From FEB-7 sp963698265 (lineage in GTDB: Bacteria; Pseudomonadota; Gammaproteobacteria; Burkholderiales; Usitatibacteraceae), in NCBI GenBank assembly GCA_963698265.1, contig CAVOQC010000001.1, positions 930,001 to 994,000 of the forward strand: a stretch of DNA of 64,000 nt. The letters are read 5' to 3'. Within the stretch, counting starts at the first letter, position 1. Each line of letters starts with the position of its first letter. A program made the position numbers and the translations under genes. This document shows positions 37,491 to 46,549 of this stretch, piece after piece. Under the pieces are notes generated by a model. It saw only the letters and a program-made list of their open reading frames with translations. It made no database searches and was not told the DNA's origin.

Positions 37491-38287
37491 TGGCCCGCAC
37501 CTACGTGATTGCCAACCAGAAGGGCGGCGTCGGCAAGACCTCGGTCGCCGTGAACCTCTCCGCGAGCCTCGCCCACTACGGGCGCCGCGTGCTGCTCGTG
37601 GACCTCGACCCGCAGGGCAACGCGACGACCGGCAGCGGCATCGACAAGACGGCGCTCGACCGCAATGTCTACGGGGTCATGCTGGGCGAGCACGATCTTG
37701 CCTCGGCCCGCGTGCGCGCAGAGGGCGGCTACGACGTGATCGGCTCCAACCGCGAGCTCGCCGGCGCGGAAGTCGAGTTGATCGCCCTCGAGCGGCGCGA
37801 GTACCGGCTGCGCGAAGCCCTGGCTCCCGTGCTCGCCGACTACGACCACATCGTGATCGACTGCCCGCCGGCCCTGAACATGCTCACGGTGAACGGCTTC
37901 ACCGCAGCCGACGCCGTGATCATTCCGATGCAGTGCGAGTACTACGCCCTCGAGGGGCTCACCGACCTCGTGGGCACGCTGCGCAAGGTGAAGCAGAACC
38001 TCAACCCGGGGATCGAGATCGAGGCCCTGGTGCGTACCATGTACGACCCCCGGAGCGCCCTCACCGTGCAGGTGTCCGACGAGTTGAAGCGCCACTACGG
38101 CGCGAAGGTCTTCGACACCGTGATCCCCCGCAACGTGCGCATCGCCGAGGCGCCGTCGTTCGGCAAGCCCGTGCTGCTGCACGATCCCATCTCCAAGGGT
38201 GCGTACGCGCACCTTGCCTTCGCGCGCGAGCTCCTCGGGCGCATCGGCGTGGCCATCCCGGCCGAAACACAAGGAACCAACGCATGA
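37490..38287 (+). CDS. parA: Chromosome partitioning ATPase ParA
   Basis: 265 residues from ATG 37490. The deviant Walker A motif KGGVGKTSVAVNLSASL, with the signature lysine, is at about residues 11-19. Walker A' DLDPQGNATTGSGID and Walker B IVIDCPPALNMLTVN follow. It is a short ParA without an N-terminal HTH, as in chromosomal Soj. It segregates origins with ParB bound to parS, using DNA-dependent ATP hydrolysis. Overlaps rsmG by one base and parB by ATGA. Confidence 0.95.
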   Translation: MARTYVIANQKGGVGKTSVAVNLSASLAHYGRRVLLVDLDPQGNATTGSGIDKTALDRNVYGVMLGEHDLASARVRAEGGYDVIGSNRELAGAEVELIALERREYRLREALAPVLADYDHIVIDCPPALNMLTVNGFTAADAVIIPMQCEYYALEGLTDLVGTLRKVKQNLNPGIEIEALVRTMYDPRSALTVQVSDELKRHYGAKVFDTVIPRNVRIAEAPSFGKPVLLHDPISKGAYAHLAFARELLGRIGVAIPAETQGTNA

Positions 38288-39141
38288 CCAGGCACAAAGG
38301 GCTGGGCCGCGGCCTCGACGCGCTACTCGGCGGAAGCGCGAAAGCGAGATCCGACGGAGACCTGGCCGATCTCGCGGTGGGTTCGCTTCGTCCCGGCAAG
38401 TACCAGCCGCGAACCCGCATGGACCAGGCTTCCCTCGTCGAGCTTGCCGAATCGATCCGCGTGCGGGGCATCCTGCAACCGATCGTGGTGCGGCCCGTGG
38501 ACGACGGCAACTACGAGATCCTCGCCGGCGAGCGGCGCTGGCGTGCCGCACAGATCGCGGGCTTCACGCGCATCCCGGCGCTCGTGCGCGAGGTGTCCGA
38601 CGACGCCGCGCTCGGCATCGGCCTCATCGAGAACATCCAGCGGGAGGACCTGAATCCCATCGAGGAGGCGTCAGGGCTCAAGCGCCTGGTCGAGGAGTTC
38701 AGCCTCACGCACGATGAGGCGGCGAAGGCCGTCGGCAGGTCCCGGAGCGCCGTCACCAACCTCTTGCGGCTTCTGGATCTCGCCGCTGCCGTCCAGGAAA
38801 TGCTCCTCGACGGTCGCCTGGACATGGGTCACGCCCGGGCACTGTTGGGAGTGGGCAAGGCGAAACAGGTGGAGCTCGCCGGGCAGGTGGCCGCCAAGGG
38901 ACTTTCCGTGCGCGAGGCCGAGCGCCTCGTCCAGCATGCGTCGGACCCGCCAAAGGCCGGCACCAAGGCGTCACGCCCACGCCTCGACGCGGATACGCGG
39001 CGGCTCCAGGAAGAACTTTCGGAGGCGATCGGCGCGTCCGTCGCGGTCAAGCCCCGCAAGGGCGGCCGTGGCAGCGTGGTCATCGACTACGCGAGCCTGG
39101 AGCAGCTCGACGGGATCGCCGTGCGCTTGAAGCGCCGGTGA
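38284..39141 (+). CDS. parB: Chromosome partitioning protein ParB
   Basis: 285 residues. The N-terminus RHKGLGRGLDALLG is the ParA-interacting motif. The CTP-binding ParB/Srx domain (about 28-120) holds LRPGKYQPRTRM, GERRWRAAQIAG and ENIQREDLNPIEEA. A KorB-type HTH (about 135-190) contains SLTHDEAAKAVGRSRSAVTNLLRLL. A C-terminal dimerisation domain ends the protein. ParB is a CTP-dependent clamp loading at parS; two parS-like sites lie 3.4 kb upstream. Confidence 0.96.
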   Translation: MTRHKGLGRGLDALLGGSAKARSDGDLADLAVGSLRPGKYQPRTRMDQASLVELAESIRVRGILQPIVVRPVDDGNYEILAGERRWRAAQIAGFTRIPALVREVSDDAALGIGLIENIQREDLNPIEEASGLKRLVEEFSLTHDEAAKAVGRSRSAVTNLLRLLDLAAAVQEMLLDGRLDMGHARALLGVGKAKQVELAGQVAAKGLSVREAERLVQHASDPPKAGTKASRPRLDADTRRLQEELSEAIGASVAVKPRKGGRGSVVIDYASLEQLDGIAVRLKRR

Positions 39142-39169
39142 CCGGGCCCATATTGCGATGCGGCAAGTT

Positions 39170-39199
39170 TTGACCCCATGAACCCATCCGGGCTAAAAT
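39170..39199 (+). promoter_or_regulatory. Sigma-70 promoter for the ATP synthase operon
   Basis: TTGACC (39170-39175), an 18-base spacer, then TAAAAT (39194-39199), pointing right. The predicted transcript start is near 39206, which lies inside the longest atpI reading frame. Confidence 0.65.
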
Positions 39200-39624
39200 C
39201 CTCCGGTTTGTCGCCCCTGCCTCCTAGCCCAAGGCACGAGCCACGGTCCGGGGTATCCGACGGTCGGCGGCAAGTCCTGGTGCAGGCAGGGTTGGTGGCG
39301 TGCTGCGGCGCAGCAAGCTTAGCGCTGGGTGGCCCGGAAAGCGGCATTGCTGCGCTCCTCGGAGGCGCAGCCGCCTTGGCCGGCACCCTGGCGTTCGCCG
39401 GGGTCCTGGAATGGCGGAAAGTGCCGGCGCCGACGCCGTGGCAGGCCCTTCGGGCCCTCGTCCTGGCGGAGGCGGCGAAGTGGGCCGTGTCGCTCGCGGG
39501 CCTCGCCACGCTCCTGTCCGGTGTGTCCGGGCTGGCGGCAGCGGGTGCCGCGCCCGGCGCGGTGGTGATCGGATTCTGTGTCGCGTGGGCAGCGCCGCTG
39601 CTCGCACTGGTGAAGAAAAGCTAA
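39178..39624 (+). CDS. atpI: ATP synthase subunit I (AtpI-like)
   Basis: 148 residues in the longest frame. Four hydrophobic segments (about 34-52, 56-75, 90-112, 118-143) match the small AtpI membrane protein that precedes atpB and helps assemble the c-ring or supply Mg. The first 33 residues are polar, Pro/Ser-rich and unlike other AtpI proteins, and the promoter at 39170-39199 would start transcription after this ATG. A GTG at 39280 (preceded by GGCGG) would give a 114-residue protein starting directly at the first span; this may be the real start. Confidence 0.75.
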   Translation: MNPSGLKSSGLSPLPPSPRHEPRSGVSDGRRQVLVQAGLVACCGAASLALGGPESGIAALLGGAAALAGTLAFAGVLEWRKVPAPTPWQALRALVLAEAAKWAVSLAGLATLLSGVSGLAAAGAAPGAVVIGFCVAWAAPLLALVKKS

Positions 39625-39629
39625 ACCGC

Positions 39630-40478
39630 ATGGCTGCCCAAGCTGACATCACACCGACGGACTACATAACCCACCACCTCACCAACCTTCGGGTGACGGT
39701 AGGCGAGGGCGGGTTCTGGACCCTCAATCTGGACTCGATCATCATGGGATGGGCCGTGGGCCTCGTGGGGCTGGGCCTCATCTCGATGGTCGCGCGCGGC
39801 GCCACCGCCGGGGTTCCCGGGCGCCTGCAGTCCTTCATCGAGATGTTCTTCGAGTTCGTGGACGGTACCGTGCGCGACGTCTTCCCCGGCTCCCGCGCCT
39901 TCCTGGGCCCGCTCGCGCTCACCATCTTCACCTGGGTGTTCATGATGAACCTCATGGACCTGATCCCCATCGACTGGGTGGCGCTGGGCTCGGAGGTGGT
40001 GAACCACTACATACTCGGCAACCCCGCGCACTCGGCGTACTGGAAGGCGGTGCCGTCGACCGACCTGAACACCACGTTCGCGATGAGCTTCTCGGTGCTC
40101 TTCCTCATCATCTTCTTCAGCTTCAAGTCCAAGGGCGCCGGGGGCTTCGTGCACGAGCTCTTCACCGCGCCCTTCGGCGCGAATCCGCTGCTGTGGATCC
40201 CGAACTTCGGACTGAACGTGATCGAGCTGCTCGCCAAGCCGGTCTCCCTCGGCATGCGGCTTTTCGGGAACATGTACGCCGGCGAGCTGATCTTCATGCT
40301 CCTGGGGCTCCTCGGCATGCTCGCCGGCCTGACCGTGGGCGGGCTTCTCGCCGGCGGCGCCGGCATCCTCTTCACGTGGGCGTGGGCCGTCTTCCACATC
40401 CTGATCATCCTGCTGCAGGCCTTCATCTTCATGGTGCTGTCGGTGGTCTACATCGCGATGGCCCAGGAACACCACTGA
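39630..40478 (+). CDS. atpB: ATP synthase F0 subunit a
   Basis: 282 residues from ATG 39630. Multi-span membrane protein with the essential arginine region LLAKPVSLGMRLFGNMYAGE (Arg near residue 210) that faces the c-ring. The N-terminal TDYITHHLTNL is typical of proteobacterial subunit a. It forms the proton half-channels. Confidence 0.96.
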   Translation: MAAQADITPTDYITHHLTNLRVTVGEGGFWTLNLDSIIMGWAVGLVGLGLISMVARGATAGVPGRLQSFIEMFFEFVDGTVRDVFPGSRAFLGPLALTIFTWVFMMNLMDLIPIDWVALGSEVVNHYILGNPAHSAYWKAVPSTDLNTTFAMSFSVLFLIIFFSFKSKGAGGFVHELFTAPFGANPLLWIPNFGLNVIELLAKPVSLGMRLFGNMYAGELIFMLLGLLGMLAGLTVGGLLAGGAGILFTWAWAVFHILIILLQAFIFMVLSVVYIAMAQEHH

Positions 40479-40533
40479 TTCGACCCGTTTCGCACCCTCA
40501 ACGACAACACCCGCACCTCCGAAAGGAAAAACA

Positions 40534-40800
40534 ATGGCTCAGTACCTCGCCCTCGTCCAAGCCTACACGGCGCTCGGCATCGGCATCATCATCGGCCTGG
40601 GCGCCATCGGCGCCTGTATCGGCATCGGCATCATGGGATCGAAGTTCCTGGAAGCCGCCGGCCGCCAGCCGGAGCTCATCCCGCAGCTGTCGAAGTTCAT
40701 GTTCCTGCTCGCCGGCCTCATCGACGCGGCCTTCCTGATTGGCGTGGGCATCGCCATGTTCTTCGGCTTCGCGAACCCGCTCCTGTCGGTCGTGAAGTAA
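40534..40800 (+). CDS. atpE: ATP synthase F0 subunit c
   Basis: 88 residues, two membrane helices joined by the polar loop AAGRQPELIPQL. The proton-binding carboxylate is the Asp in LAGLIDAAFLIGVGIAM, and a glycine-rich first helix (GLGAIGACIGIGIMG) packs the ring. Preceded by GAAAGGA. The Glu/Asp context (no Gln32/Val63-type sodium ligands) fits an H+-driven enzyme, which is inference. Confidence 0.96.
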   Translation: MAQYLALVQAYTALGIGIIIGLGAIGACIGIGIMGSKFLEAAGRQPELIPQLSKFMFLLAGLIDAAFLIGVGIAMFFGFANPLLSVVK

Positions 40801-40828
40801 CCAGGATCCAACGGAAGGGTCGTACGCC

Positions 40829-41299
40829 ATGAACATCAACGCCACCTTGCTCGTCCAGGCGCTGTCGTTCGCGTTCCTCATCTGGTTCACGGTCAGGTTC
40901 ATCTGGCCCCCGCTCAACCGCGCCATCGACGAGCGCAACAAGCGCATCGCCGACGGGCTTGCCGCCGCCGAGCGGGGCAAGGCCGCGCTGGTCGAAGCCG
41001 AGCGCAAGGGCGATGCCGCGATGAAGGAAGCCCGCGATCGCGCCTCAGGCGTGCTGGGCGACAGCGAAAAGCGCGGCGCCCAGATCGTCGAGGAAGCCCG
41101 CAACGAGGCGAAGGCCGAGGCCGACCGCATCGTCGCCGCCGCGCGCGAGCAGATCGCCTCGGAACTGGCCAAGGCGAAGACCGAGCTGCGCGAGCAGGTC
41201 GCAGCACTCGCCGTCGCCGGCGCCGAGAAGATCCTGCAGCGCGAGGTCGACGCCAAGGCCCATGCCGACATGCTCGGCAAGCTGAAGGCCCAGCTCTAG
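40829..41299 (+). CDS. atpF: ATP synthase F0 subunit b
   Basis: 156 residues. The N-terminal membrane span (about 5-25: LLVQALSFAFLIWFTVRFIWPPL) is followed by a long helical coiled coil rich in Ala/Glu/Lys to the C-terminus. It forms the peripheral stator stalk with subunit delta. It lies eight bases upstream of atpH. Confidence 0.95.
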   Translation: MNINATLLVQALSFAFLIWFTVRFIWPPLNRAIDERNKRIADGLAAAERGKAALVEAERKGDAAMKEARDRASGVLGDSEKRGAQIVEEARNEAKAEADRIVAAAREQIASELAKAKTELREQVAALAVAGAEKILQREVDAKAHADMLGKLKAQL

Positions 41300-41307
41300 G
41301 AAGCCCC

Positions 41308-41844
41308 ATGGCAGAAATCGCCACCGTCGCCCGACCCTACGCCGAAGCGTCCTTTCGCACGGCGCGAGACGCGGACGCTCTCGCGGGATGGTCGAGCGGG
41401 CTGGCACTTGCCGGGGCGATCGCCGCCGACGCGCGCATGGCTGACCTCCTCGGCAACCCCCGCCTGACCCGCAAGCAGAAGCTCGCGCTCTTCTTCGACG
41501 TGGGCGGCGACGCCCTCGCCGATCCGGTGAGGAACCTGGTGACGCTGCTGGTCGACGGCTCCCGCGCGGTGCTGCTGCCGGAGATCGCGGCCCAGTTCGA
41601 CGCGCTCAAGCGCGCCCATGAAAGCGTGCTGGAGGTGCGCATCGTGAGCGCGAGGGAGCTCTCCGAGGCCGAGCGCGACGACCTGGTCGCCACCCTCGGG
41701 CGCCAGTACGGCAAGAAGATCGAGGCCAGGGTGGAGGTGGACGCATCGCTCATCGGCGGCGCCCGCGTCCACGTCGGCGACGAGGTGATTCACGCCTCCA
41801 TCCGCGACGCGCTCGCCCAGATGGCAGTCGCGCTTGCGCGCTGA
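41308..41844 (+). CDS. atpH: ATP synthase F1 subunit delta
   Basis: 178 residues. The N-terminal helical bundle starts with VARPYAEASFRTA, the classical OSCP/delta motif, and the C-terminal part shows KKIEARVEVDASLIGGARVHVGD. It caps the F1 head and binds subunit b. Confidence 0.95.
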   Translation: MAEIATVARPYAEASFRTARDADALAGWSSGLALAGAIAADARMADLLGNPRLTRKQKLALFFDVGGDALADPVRNLVTLLVDGSRAVLLPEIAAQFDALKRAHESVLEVRIVSARELSEAERDDLVATLGRQYGKKIEARVEVDASLIGGARVHVGDEVIHASIRDALAQMAVALAR

Positions 41845-41873
41845 CGAAGACACATACGCATTCGGAGCCCCAC

Positions 41874-43415
<1,542 letters not shown>

Positions 43416-43437
43416 GCGGGTTGAATCGGGAACCGTG

Positions 43438-43469
43438 TTCGATCGGACGCCTTCGGCGCCGATCAACAC
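43438..43469 (+). other. Hairpin in the atpA-atpG spacer
   Basis: GATCGG(A)CGCC-TTC-GGCGCCGATC forms a 10-bp stem with one bulged base within the 104-base atpA-atpG gap, the longest gap inside the operon. There is no T-run, so it is more likely an mRNA stability or processing element than a terminator. Confidence 0.55.
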
Positions 43470-43519
43470 GACGAGACAGAAAGCAAGTACGGCCACGCAG
43501 GGGAAACTGGGATAACGAG

Positions 43520-44395
43520 ATGGCAGGCTCCAAGGAAATCCGGACCAAGATCAAGAGCGTGCAGAACACGCGCAAGATCACCAAGGCCATGGAGATGGTC
43601 GCGGCCTCCAAGATGAGGAAGGCCCAGGAGCGCATGCGCCATGCGCGGCCGTACGGCGACAAGATCAGGAACATCGCCGCGCACCTGGCCAATGCGAACC
43701 CCGAGTACCGCCACCCCTTCCTCGTGAAGCGCGAGAACGTGCGCGACATCGGCGTGATCATCGTCACCTCGGACAAGGGGCTGTGCGGGGGGCTCAACAC
43801 CAACGCGCTGCGCCTGCTCACGTCGAAAGTGAAGGAATGGCAGCAGGAGGGCCGCAAGGTCCGCTACACGGCCTTCGGCAACAAGGGCTTCAGCTTCCTG
43901 CAGCGCTTCGGCGGGCAGGTGGTCTCGCACCTCACGCACATCGGCGACACGCCCCACCTGGAAAAGCTCGTGGGCCCGGTGCGCGTCATGGTCGACGCCT
44001 ACAACAAGGGCGAGATCGGCGCGATTCACGTCGTATACACGCGCTTCATCAACACCATGAAACAGGAGACCGTCGTCGAGCAGCTGCTGCCGCTTGCGGC
44101 CGACCGCCTGCTGCAGACGGACCGCACGGTGCGCGGCGGCTGGGATTACCTCTACGAGCCGGACGCGAAGACGGTGCTCGACCAGCTCCTCACGCGCTAC
44201 CTCGAGGCCATCGTCTACCAGGCGCTCGCGGAAAACATCGCGAGCGAGCAGTCCGCCCGCATGGTCGCGATGAAGGCGGCGAGCGACAACGCCAACAGCG
44301 TCATCGACCAGCTCACCCTCGTCTACAACAAGTCGCGCCAGGCGGCGATCACGAAGGAACTCTCCGAGATCGTCGGGGGCGCGGCGGCCGTCTAG
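43520..44395 (+). CDS. atpG: ATP synthase F1 subunit gamma
   Basis: 291 residues from ATG 43520 (AGSKEIRTKIKSVQNTRKITKAM, the conserved N-terminal helix). The TSDKGLCGGLN segment and the C-terminal MKAASDNANSVIDQLTLVYNKSRQAAITKEL helix are typical. It forms the rotating central shaft of F1. Confidence 0.96.
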   Translation: MAGSKEIRTKIKSVQNTRKITKAMEMVAASKMRKAQERMRHARPYGDKIRNIAAHLANANPEYRHPFLVKRENVRDIGVIIVTSDKGLCGGLNTNALRLLTSKVKEWQQEGRKVRYTAFGNKGFSFLQRFGGQVVSHLTHIGDTPHLEKLVGPVRVMVDAYNKGEIGAIHVVYTRFINTMKQETVVEQLLPLAADRLLQTDRTVRGGWDYLYEPDAKTVLDQLLTRYLEAIVYQALAENIASEQSARMVAMKAASDNANSVIDQLTLVYNKSRQAAITKELSEIVGGAAAV

Positions 44396-44420
44396 AAGAT
44401 TCGACTTACGGGATACCAAC

Positions 44421-45857
44421 ATGAGTGCGACCCACATGACAGAAGGCAAGATCGTCCAGTGCATCGGCGCGGTGATCGACATCCAGTTCCCGCGCGAGGC
44501 GATGCCCGGCATCTACGAGGCGCTCACCCTCGTAGAGGAGGCGCAATCCTTCGCCGAGAAGGGCCTCACGTTCGAGGTCGAGCAGCAGCTGGGCGACGGA
44601 GTCGTTCGGACCATCGCGATGGGCTCCTCCGACGGCCTTCGCCGCGGGATGAAGGTGAAGGCCACGGGCGGCCCGATCTCGGTCCCGGTCGGCGCCGCCA
44701 CCCTCGGCCGCGTGATGGACGTGCTCGGCCGCCCCATCGACGAGCGCGGCCCGGTGAACGCCGACGAGCGCCGCTCCATTCACGCCGCGGCGCCCAAGTT
44801 CGACGAGCTCTCGCCCTCGGTGGAGCTCCTCGAGACGGGCATCAAGGTGGTCGACCTGATCTGCCCGTTCGCGAAGGGCGGCAAGATCGGGCTCTTCGGC
44901 GGCGCAGGCGTGGGCAAGACCGTGACCATGCTGGAGCTCATCAACAACATCGCCACGCAGCACTCGGGCCTGTCGGTATTCGCGGGCGTGGGCGAGCGCA
45001 CCCGCGAGGGCAACGACTTCTACCACGAGATGTCGGATGCGAAGGTCATCGTGCAGGAGGACCTCTCGCAGTCCAAGGTGGCGATGGTGTTCGGCCAGAT
45101 GAACGAGCCCCCGGGCAACCGCCTGCGCGTCGCACTCACGGGCCTCACCATGGCCGAGCGCTTCCGCGACGAAGGCCGTGACATCCTTTTCTTCGTGGAC
45201 AACATCTACCGCTTCACCCTCGCGGGGACGGAAGTCTCGGCGCTGCTCGGCCGCATGCCTTCGGCCGTGGGCTACCAGCCGACGCTCGCCGAGGAAATGG
45301 GCCGGCTCCAGGAGCGCATCACGTCGACCAAGAAGGGCTCCATCACGTCGATCCAGGCCGTGTACGTGCCCGCGGACGACCTGACCGACCCGTCGCCGGC
45401 CACCACCTTTGGCCACCTCGACGCGACGGTCGTGCTCTCGCGCGACATCGCCGCGCTGGGCATCTACCCTTCCGTGGACCCGCTCGACTCCACGTCGCGC
45501 CAGATCGACCCGAACGTCGTCGGCGAGGAGCACTACTCCACCACCCGCGCGGTGCAGGCGGTGCTGCAGCGCTACAAGGAACTGCGCGACATCATCGCGA
45601 TCCTGGGCATGGACGAGCTCTCGCCCGAGGACAAGCTCGCGGTCTCCCGCGCGCGCAAGATCCAGCGCTTCCTGTCCCAGCCGTTCCACGTGGCGGAGGT
45701 CTTCACCGGCTCGCCGGGCAAGTACGTGACGCTCAAGGACACGATCAAGGGCTTCAACATGATCGTGAACGGGGAATGCGACAGCCTCCCCGAGCAGGCC
45801 TTCTACATGGTCGGCACGATCGAAGAGGCCTTCGAGAAGGCCAAGACGCTGCAATGA
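44421..45857 (+). CDS. atpD: ATP synthase F1 subunit beta
   Basis: 478 residues. The catalytic P-loop GGAGVGKTVTMLELI is at about 157-171, the catalytic GERTREGND Glu follows (about 190-198), and the DELSEEDK-like loop appears as DELSPEDKLAVSRARK. The N-terminus is five residues longer than a second in-frame ATG (MTEGKIVQCIGAVIDI). It hydrolyses or makes ATP at the catalytic sites. Confidence 0.97.
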   Translation: MSATHMTEGKIVQCIGAVIDIQFPREAMPGIYEALTLVEEAQSFAEKGLTFEVEQQLGDGVVRTIAMGSSDGLRRGMKVKATGGPISVPVGAATLGRVMDVLGRPIDERGPVNADERRSIHAAAPKFDELSPSVELLETGIKVVDLICPFAKGGKIGLFGGAGVGKTVTMLELINNIATQHSGLSVFAGVGERTREGNDFYHEMSDAKVIVQEDLSQSKVAMVFGQMNEPPGNRLRVALTGLTMAERFRDEGRDILFFVDNIYRFTLAGTEVSALLGRMPSAVGYQPTLAEEMGRLQERITSTKKGSITSIQAVYVPADDLTDPSPATTFGHLDATVVLSRDIAALGIYPSVDPLDSTSRQIDPNVVGEEHYSTTRAVQAVLQRYKELRDIIAILGMDELSPEDKLAVSRARKIQRFLSQPFHVAEVFTGSPGKYVTLKDTIKGFNMIVNGECDSLPEQAFYMVGTIEEAFEKAKTLQ

Positions 45858-45861
45858 CCCG

Positions 45862-45880
45862 GCTCCCCCTCGGGGGGAGC
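45862..45880 (+). other. GC-rich hairpin between atpD and atpC
   Basis: GCTCCCC and GGGGAGC pair around a short loop directly after atpD, followed by GGGCCCGCGCGAGGG and the ribosome binding site of atpC. It may tune epsilon-subunit expression; it also loosely resembles the CTCCCC..GGGGAG repeats found at 59-62 kb. Confidence 0.45.
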
Positions 45881-45901
45881 GGGCCCGCGCGAGGGTAAGC
45901 A

Positions 45902-46324
45902 ATGTCCAAGACACTTCAGGTAGACATCGTCAGCGCCGAACAGGCTATCTTCTCGGGGGAAGCCGAGATGATCATCGCGCCGGGCGAGGCGGGCGAGCTC
46001 GGGGTGCTCCCGGACCACGCTGCCCTCCTCACGCGCATCAAGCCGGGGACGGTGCGCATCAAGATCCCCGGCGAGAACCGCGAGGAGATCATCTACGTCT
46101 CGGGCGGCATGATGGAGATCCAGCCCCACGTGGTGACGGTGCTGGCCGACACGTCCGTGCGCGCGGAGAACCTCGACGAGGCCAAGGCCCTCGAGGCCAA
46201 GCGCGCCGCCGAGGAGGCGATCGCCAACCGCACGGGCGACATGGAAATCGCCGAGGCACAGGCCGTCCTCGCCGAATCGGTCGCGCAGCTCGCGGCCATC
46301 AAGAAACTGCGCCAGGTGCGCTAG
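45902..46324 (+). CDS. atpC: ATP synthase F1 subunit epsilon
   Basis: 140 residues. The N-terminal beta sandwich has DIVSAEQAIFSGEAEM and APGEAGELGVLPDHAALLTRIKPG; the C-terminal two-helix hairpin (about 90-138, Ala/Glu-rich) is the regulatory part that can inhibit ATP hydrolysis. It is the last gene of the atp operon. Confidence 0.95.
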   Translation: MSKTLQVDIVSAEQAIFSGEAEMIIAPGEAGELGVLPDHAALLTRIKPGTVRIKIPGENREEIIYVSGGMMEIQPHVVTVLADTSVRAENLDEAKALEAKRAAEEAIANRTGDMEIAEAQAVLAESVAQLAAIKKLRQVR

Positions 46325-46363
46325 CGGAAGCGGCTGCGGCGATCGCGCCGGCACGCGGGCCTG

Positions 46364-46372
46364 TGCTAAAAT
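46364..46372 (+). promoter_or_regulatory. Extended -10 promoter between atpC and glmU
   Basis: TGCTAAAAT is an extended -10 element (TGn plus TAAAAT). No good -35 is seen, as is usual for extended -10 promoters. The predicted transcript start is around 46379. Confidence 0.55.
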
Positions 46373-46378
46373 GCGTCC

Positions 46379-46521
46379 AGTCTCACGTCGTAGAAGCAGG
46401 ACCAATGCGACGAACTCCGAGCCGGGTTTGTCGCCTGGGTTGAGGGGGGGGATCACGATACTCCTTGATTTAGAGGCGCAACACATTCGGGCAGGATCGA
46501 TCGATCCTGCCCTTTTTATTT
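46379..46521 (+). ncRNA. Candidate small RNA (or glmU leader) between atpC and glmU
   Basis: About 140 bases bounded by an extended -10 promoter and a perfect terminator. An internal hairpin pairs GCGACGAAC with GTTTGTCGC (one G-T pair) around a ten-base loop at about 46406-46434. A G-run (seven or more G, near 46442-46450) follows. No convincing ORF: the only frame spanning it begins inside the -10 element and runs through the terminator. It does not match 6S, 4.5S or tmRNA cores that I can recall. It could be a stand-alone sRNA or an attenuated leader of glmU. Confidence 0.55.
46489..46521 (+). terminator. Perfect-palindrome rho-independent terminator upstream of glmU
   Basis: GGGCAGGATCGA and TCGATCCTGCCC form a 24-base perfect palindrome (10-bp stem with a tight loop), followed by TTTTTATTT. 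It lies 38 bases before the glmU start and ends the transcript from the upstream promoter and probably the atp operon. Confidence 0.9.
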
Positions 46522-46549
46522 GTCCCTTCCCCGCCCCGCCCCATCGCGC

